8,678 nucleotides of DNA from Acidobacteriota bacterium (lineage in GTDB: Bacteria; Acidobacteriota; Vicinamibacteria; Vicinamibacterales; SCN-69-37), in NCBI GenBank assembly GCA_021824055.1, contig JAKALV010000131.1, positions 1-8,678 on the forward strand, written 5' to 3'. Positions 5,093 to 8,678 of the stretch are shown piece by piece; position 1 is the stretch's first letter, and the number at the start of each line of letters is the position of its first letter. A program made the position numbers and the translations under genes. The notes beneath the pieces were generated by a model. That model ran no database searches. It was not told the origin of the DNA and was given only the letters and a program-made list of their open reading frames with translations.

Positions 5093-7122
5093 GCACTCGG
5101 CGCCGGCAGCAAGTGTTCGATGACCCACACTTCCGGCTGGTCCTGCCCGGCAGTGAACGCGATGCGCGTGCCGTCGGGGTTCATGCGGAGGTCGCGGAGG
5201 GCGGGCATCGTCAGCGCGATCCTGTTGGGCGCCCCGCCCCCGGCAGAGACGGACCATAGCGTCATGTCGGAACTTTTTGCCGTCGTCTTGGTGAACAAGA
5301 CGTATTTTCCGTCTGGTGTCCAGGCGGTGGCCGGGTCGCTGGTCATCTCTTCACCGTCCTGAAGCCTGACGAGTTCCCGGGTCTCTCCGCTCTTGGCAGA
5401 AACAACGTCGAGCGTCCGGCCGCCACGAAAAACCGCCACGGACTGGCCGTCGGGCGAGACGGCGAAGTTCACGCTCGGAGCTGAAGGACACGGAGCAATG
5501 GGCTCGCTGTCGCCGCGCTCAATGTCGTGCCGCATGACGTGCCCGTTGTCACAATAGAAGACCACTTTGCCGTCCTGAGACCGGGCCTGGCCCGCGATGT
5601 AGAGCTTGGCTTGCACCAGGAGCGTGACCGCGCCTGTCGCCGCGTCAATGCGCAATAGGCCCTGATGACCCTTCGCATCGAAGCCGTTGGCCAGAAACGA
5701 TCGGCTGTCGGGCGACCAGATGGGCCGCCAGAACCTGACGTCCGGTTTGAGTTCCCGTTCGTCTCCCGTCGCAAGCGAACGGATGACGATCACTCGGCCG
5801 CGAACGAGGTACGCGAGGCTTTTTCCGTCGGGAGACCAGTCGAGCGAGCCCGTCGACCCGACGAAGCGCTGGCTCAACGGGACGGGGGCCTCGAGGACGG
5901 TTCCCACGGCCGGGTCGAGTCGCGCGGTTTGCACCTCGCTCAGGCCAACGGATACGCCGAGGTAGAGCGCCCGGTCACGCGTCAGACCGATCGGCCCGCT
6001 CAGGCGACCGACGTCCGCTTTGAGCAATTCCGGCGCGCCCTGCGGCTTACCCTGCGACACGGCGATGGACCAGAGGCTTGGACTACCGGTCCGGTCACTG
6101 ACAAACAAGATGCGGTCGCCTTCGGGCGTCCAGACAGGCAAGCGATCGTCTGCGGCGTGCTGAACGACGGCGGCCTCGCCGCTGCCGCCGGTCGCCAGCA
6201 CGAAGACGTCGCGTTCGCGCGCCGTCTCTTTCGGCTGCAGATCGTAGGCGATGTAGCGGCCATCGGGCGACAGACTCACTTTTTGCGGAGAACGCCAGTC
6301 CAGTGACTTCAGCACGCGAACCGATCCGTCCGCGACGGTGACCGCCGCGATCTGCCACGTCCTGTCGTTGCGCATGAACGTCGCGATGATCTGTTTGCCA
6401 TCGGCGGACCAGTCCATCGGCTGCACCAAATCGACATCCGGATTGGCGTACAAGATCCGCGGCGTCGCGCCAGCCTGGATGCCGACAACACGCAAGTCAT
6501 AGTTCTTCCGGTTGGGTTGCCACGCGTAGGCCACTTGCATGCTGTCGGGAGAGAAGACGGACCAGAGGGCTTCCTCCGGAGCGCCCGCCCAACTGCCTTT
6601 CCAGTCTTTGTTCGTCAGGTGGCGGTTCTGTCCGCTGACCAGGTCGCGTATGGCCAGATCGCCGGTCGTCCAGTCCACGAACGTGAACCAGCGGCCGTCT
6701 GGACTCATACTGCCGGTCATATCGACCTCGCTGCCGGCCCAGACGCGCCGGGTCGTCACGTCTTGTGACTCGGCCGCGGCGCTCGCGCGGCCGATAAGGC
6801 GGGCATCGCCGGCTGCGAGCACCGCGACCAGCAGCATGGCGGCGAAGGCCACGTTCCGCACGGGTCGGCGCGCCAACCAGCCTTCCGGAACGTTGTCGAC
6901 CACGGGACCGCGCGAGGCCCGCCATGCGTCCAGTTCCGCCGGTGAGGCGTACACGCTGGAGCGCGACTGATGCACATGCCGCCGCACGGGCAAGCCTTCG
7001 GACTGCTCCCAGCGCTTGACGGTGCGTACGCCGCGCTGCAAGTAGGCGGCAATCTCTTTCCAGGATTCGAGCGGCTGTTCGTTGGCGGGCTTGTCCGGCC
7101 CGGGGGTGGTGTTCTTCGTCAT
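5083..7122 (-). CDS. Predicted membrane-anchored regulator: N-terminal HTH, one TM segment, C-terminal PD40/TolB-like propeller (679 aa)
   Basis: Residues about 18-68 form a small winged HTH of the MerR/AlpA kind: LESWKEIAAYLQRGVRTVKR, then WEQSEGLPVRR, ending SPAELDAW. One hydrophobic segment follows (about 88-105, FAAMLLVAVLAAG). The rest (about 130-670) is a beta-propeller built from some ten PD40-type strands with SPDG/SADG/TPDG turns, for example SPDGRWFTFVDW, SPDGRYIAYDL and TPDGKYVLFTKT. The layout suggests DNA binding in the cytoplasm and a propeller outside the inner membrane that may sense ligand or protein, similar in plan to CadC-type one-component regulators. The target and signal are unknown. 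The frame is open to 7248, but ATG 7122 is chosen because GAGGAG lies 6 nt before it and the HTH follows normally. It runs convergent to the protease remnant, with 12 nt between the remnant's stop and its own stop. Confidence 0.85.
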   Translation of the reverse strand: MTKNTTPGPDKPANEQPLESWKEIAAYLQRGVRTVKRWEQSEGLPVRRHVHQSRSSVYASPAELDAWRASRGPVVDNVPEGWLARRPVRNVAFAAMLLVAVLAAGDARLIGRASAAAESQDVTTRRVWAGSEVDMTGSMSPDGRWFTFVDWTTGDLAIRDLVSGQNRHLTNKDWKGSWAGAPEEALWSVFSPDSMQVAYAWQPNRKNYDLRVVGIQAGATPRILYANPDVDLVQPMDWSADGKQIIATFMRNDRTWQIAAVTVADGSVRVLKSLDWRSPQKVSLSPDGRYIAYDLQPKETARERDVFVLATGGSGEAAVVQHAADDRLPVWTPEGDRILFVSDRTGSPSLWSIAVSQGKPQGAPELLKADVGRLSGPIGLTRDRALYLGVSVGLSEVQTARLDPAVGTVLEAPVPLSQRFVGSTGSLDWSPDGKSLAYLVRGRVIVIRSLATGDERELKPDVRFWRPIWSPDSRSFLANGFDAKGHQGLLRIDAATGAVTLLVQAKLYIAGQARSQDGKVVFYCDNGHVMRHDIERGDSEPIAPCPSAPSVNFAVSPDGQSVAVFRGGRTLDVVSAKSGETRELVRLQDGEEMTSDPATAWTPDGKYVLFTKTTAKSSDMTLWSVSAGGGAPNRIALTMPALRDLRMNPDGTRIAFTAGQDQPEVWVIEHLLPAPSAVK

Positions 7123-7128
7123 GGCAGG

Positions 7129-7134
7129 CTCCTC
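7129..7134 (-). promoter_or_regulatory. Ribosome binding site deciding the start of the HTH-PD40 gene
   Basis: GAGGAG on the minus strand, 6 nt before ATG 7122. It excludes the longer frame that begins at 7248, whose extra 42 residues have no domain character and would run through the hairpin at 7201-7233. Confidence 0.75.
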
Positions 7135-7167
7135 GTGGGATGAGAGTTCTTGACCCGTGCTACGACG

Positions 7168-7196
7168 ACCGTACGTTAGCGCACCTCGCCTCTCAA
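7168..7196 (-). promoter_or_regulatory. Possible promoter of the HTH-PD40 gene
   Basis: On the minus strand TTGAGA (7196-7191, 5 of 6 to the -35 consensus) and TACGGT (7173-7168, 3 of 6 to -10) are 17 nt apart. The site lies about 46 nt upstream of the ATG. The -10 is weak, so this is only a candidate. Confidence 0.3.
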
Positions 7197-7200
7197 TCCG

Positions 7201-7233
7201 CATCAGGGGCCAGTGACACGCTGACCCCTGATG
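7201..7233. terminator. Imperfect 13-bp inverted repeat behind the sugar-binding protein gene
   Basis: CATCAGGGGCCAG (7201-7213) pairs with CTGACCCCTGATG (7221-7233) in 12 of 13 positions, with one C-A mismatch and a 7-nt loop. It lies 37 nt past the stop of the sugar-binding protein gene and upstream of the HTH-PD40 gene, both on the minus strand. A terminator role is plausible from position. There is no U-run, so it may instead be a dispersed palindromic repeat or an RNA-stabilising hairpin. Confidence 0.45.
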
Positions 7234-7269
7234 GCCCGCCAGGACCACCCCCGCGTCCCGCCACCGGCC

Positions 7270-8235
7270 TTACAGCCCGCCTGATTCCATCTTCTTGAAC
7301 AGCGCCAGGTACTCGTCGAGGTTCTTCGCGGTGACGACATCGACGCCCGAGTCGATGATGGGCGTCGCCGGCATCTTGCCGTGGACGATGTCGTTGAGCA
7401 GGCGGATCGATTCCGAGCCCCAGCCGAAATACTTCTGACCGAGCAGGATCTGCACCTTGCCGGAGCGGAGCAGTGCCGGGCCGGCTTCGACCGTGTCGAA
7501 TGAAATGAACTTCGTCTTCGCCGGATTCACGGGATCGAGCGCGCGCTGCGTGAAGACCGGCCAGCCGCCCACCGAGATCCAGGCCCCGAGATTCGGGTAG
7601 CGATTCGAGCCCGTGGCGATGAGCTCGGCGCAGCGGACGCTATCCTCTTTAATGTCGTACGTCTCGACGACCTTGATGCCCGGGTACTTCTTGAGCGAGT
7701 CCTGCACGCCGTCGAGCCGGCGCTGCAGGTTGTTGGCGCCGAGGCTCGTGAGAAACGCCACCGTGCCTTTGCCGTTGAGCAGCTTCCCGGCTTCGTCGCC
7801 CATGATCTGGCCGGCCTTGAAGTCGTCCACGCCGTAGAACGCAATGCGCTTCGACGTCGGCGCGTCCGAATCCCACGTGACCACCGGAATGCCGGCGTCC
7901 ATCGCCTTGTCGATCGTGCTCTTGAGGAACTCGGCGTTGGTGACCGAGATCGCGATGCCATCCACCTTTTGCGTGATGAACGACTCCATCACTTCCTTCT
8001 GCTTGAGTGGATCGGCGGTGTCGGGACCGCGGTAGATCACTTCGACGCCCAGCTCCTTCGCCACCCGCTCTGCGCCGAGGTTGGCGTAGTTGAACACCGG
8101 GATGTCGAGCGATTTCGGCAGCAGCGCAAACCGCAGCGTCTTCTTCGCCGGCGCCGCGGCTTCCTGAGGAGCAGTGCCGCCGCAGGCGGCGACGGTGAGG
8201 GCGAGAACGGCAGCGAAAAGGGCGCGTCGAATCAT
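7270..8235 (-). CDS. Sugar ABC importer substrate-binding lipoprotein (Peripla_BP_4 / RbsB-like, 321 aa)
   Basis: Captures a small ligand, probably a sugar or related compound, outside the inner membrane for an ABC importer. Residues 1-17 are a lipoprotein signal peptide with lipobox VAAC, giving lipidated C18. A flexible Ala/Pro/Lys linker follows to about 32. The mature part has the two-lobed type 1 periplasmic-binding fold: strand LRFALLPKSLDIPVF, then DPLKQKEVMESFITQKVDGI (about 75-94), AGIPVVTWDSDAP and GVDDFKAGQIMGDEAGKLL. These are typical of Peripla_BP_4 proteins such as RbsB, RhaS and LsrB. The exact ligand cannot be told. It starts 15 nt after the ytxJ-like gene, so the two are probably co-transcribed. 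The Shine-Dalgarno sequence is weak (CCCGGGC before the ATG). No ATPase or permease follows; the next gene is the HTH-PD40 regulator. The transport partners must be elsewhere, or this protein acts as a sensor. Confidence 0.9.
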   Translation of the reverse strand: MIRRALFAAVLALTVAACGGTAPQEAAAPAKKTLRFALLPKSLDIPVFNYANLGAERVAKELGVEVIYRGPDTADPLKQKEVMESFITQKVDGIAISVTNAEFLKSTIDKAMDAGIPVVTWDSDAPTSKRIAFYGVDDFKAGQIMGDEAGKLLNGKGTVAFLTSLGANNLQRRLDGVQDSLKKYPGIKVVETYDIKEDSVRCAELIATGSNRYPNLGAWISVGGWPVFTQRALDPVNPAKTKFISFDTVEAGPALLRSGKVQILLGQKYFGWGSESIRLLNDIVHGKMPATPIIDSGVDVVTAKNLDEYLALFKKMESGGL

Positions 8236-8250
8236 GCCCGGGATGATACT

Positions 8251-8610
8251 TCAGACCGCTGCTGCCTGCGCCTCCAGACGCGCCCGCACGTTGGCCGCGG
8301 TCACGCGGAAATGCGAGCCGTGCCAGACCACCGCGCCCCGATGGACGATCAGCACCTGCGGCGATTCGTGGCGCACGCCGAAGCGTTCGGCGACGGCGCT
8401 CGAGACCGCGCGCGCGGTCTGCACCGGGATCACGTAGATCGATGCGGTCACCCCGTCATCCCCGAGCAACCCCTCCATGTCCTCGTACGCCATGGCGCTC
8501 GTGCCGCACGACAGGCTGTGCTTAAACAGGACGATCGGCTGGCTCTGTGACGAGGCGAGGGCGTGATCGAAATCGTCGAGTGTGTTCAGGGAGACAAACG
8601 GCCGGGACAT
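8251..8610 (-). CDS. ytxJ: YtxJ-like bacillithiol-system redox protein (thioredoxin fold, 119 aa)
   Basis: Matches the YtxJ family (DUF2847), described as monothiol, thioredoxin-fold proteins tied to the bacillithiol system and proposed to remove bacillithiol from proteins. Landmarks: strand QPIVLFKHS (24-32), then the single-Cys motif FKHSxxCxxS with C35 and S38, the V-I-P-V-Q strand, an FGVRHESPQVLI segment with the cis-Pro-like SPQ, and RGAVVWHGSH near the end. There is one active-site Cys and no second resolving Cys, as usual for the family. The frame is open to GTG 8652 and beyond towards the window edge. ATG 8610 is chosen because the family sequence begins there and GGGA lies just before it. 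It leads the sugar-binding lipoprotein gene by 15 nt. It suggests that the organism uses bacillithiol, as some Acidobacteria, Bacteroidetes, Firmicutes and Deinococcus do. Confidence 0.85.
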   Translation of the reverse strand: MSRPFVSLNTLDDFDHALASSQSQPIVLFKHSLSCGTSAMAYEDMEGLLGDDGVTASIYVIPVQTARAVSSAVAERFGVRHESPQVLIVHRGAVVWHGSHFRVTAANVRARLEAQAAAV

Positions 8611-8678
8611 GCTTCCCTGATTGTACAGGGGGCCGCGCCAGGCGCCGGCCACCAGGCGTTCGATCGCCCGCAGGCCCT
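8611..8678. other. Window edge upstream of the ytxJ-like gene
   Basis: No gene is recognised here. The minus strand has TACAAT at 8625-8620, a good -10 match just before the start, but nothing like a -35 box at the right distance. All three minus-strand frames stay open to the edge, which is common at this GC content and proves nothing in 68 nt. Confidence 0.4.

Noticed and set aside
4100..5100. Insertion sequence or transposase around higBA
   Set aside because: No transposase-like frame and no long terminal repeats or target duplications are seen; only the short 13-nt inverted borders remain, and these are reported separately.
4278..5123. 281-codon and nearby 144-codon plus-strand frames across the higBA region
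   Set aside because: They run antisense to clear higA and higB genes and pass into the protease remnant in a wrong frame; no domain likeness is seen.
7123..7248. Longer N-terminus of the HTH-PD40 protein
   Set aside because: It would run through a strong hairpin and lacks domain character; GAGGAG marks ATG 7122.
1..8678. CRISPR array, tRNA, rRNA or phage genes
   Set aside because: No regularly spaced repeats, cloverleaf-like sequence, rRNA stretch or phage structural gene was seen on either strand.

Overview
This 8.7 kb window is GC-rich chromosomal DNA from a Gram-negative-type bacterium. An Acidobacteria-like source (Vicinamibacteria type) is my inference, not a demonstrated assignment. 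It rests on three things: a membrane regulator pairing an MerR/AlpA-like helix-turn-helix with a PD40 beta-propeller, a YtxJ-type bacillithiol-associated redox protein, and a large secreted M16 protease with a decayed duplicate of its end nearby.

Layout from left to right. (1) Positions 2-1201 (+) hold the 3' part of a hybrid sensor histidine kinase whose sensor region lies off the window. (2) Positions 1257-4145 (+) hold a complete exported zinc protease of family M16, PqqL-like in size and domain order. (3) Positions 4146-4880 are an accessory insert: a 12-bp bulged stem-loop flanked by attC-type boxes (4151-4217), then a higBA toxin-antitoxin operon on the minus strand (4244-4820). The operon has its own compact promoter/operator. 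(4) Positions 4881-5075 (+) are a broken second copy of the protease C-terminus, carrying an internal 235-nt deletion. (5) Positions 5083-7122 (-) encode a predicted membrane-anchored DNA-binding protein with a PD40/TolB-like propeller. (6) Positions 7270-8235 (-) encode a lipoprotein sugar-binding protein of an ABC importer with no importer partners in view. It lies 15 nt behind (7) a YtxJ-like thiol protein at 8251-8610 (-), and the two probably share a transcript.

The most interesting part is 4146-5075. A toxin-antitoxin module next to an integron-style attC-like hairpin sits exactly between a protease gene and its own 3' remnant. The borders of the module carry matching inverted 13-mers (11 of 13 identical). 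I read this as a possible solitary higBA gene cassette, or a chromosomal attC-associated insertion, at a locus that once held tandem M16 genes. The signals disagree about attC orientation, and no integrase is in the window, so this stays a hypothesis. The rest of the window is ordinary single genes rather than one joint pathway.
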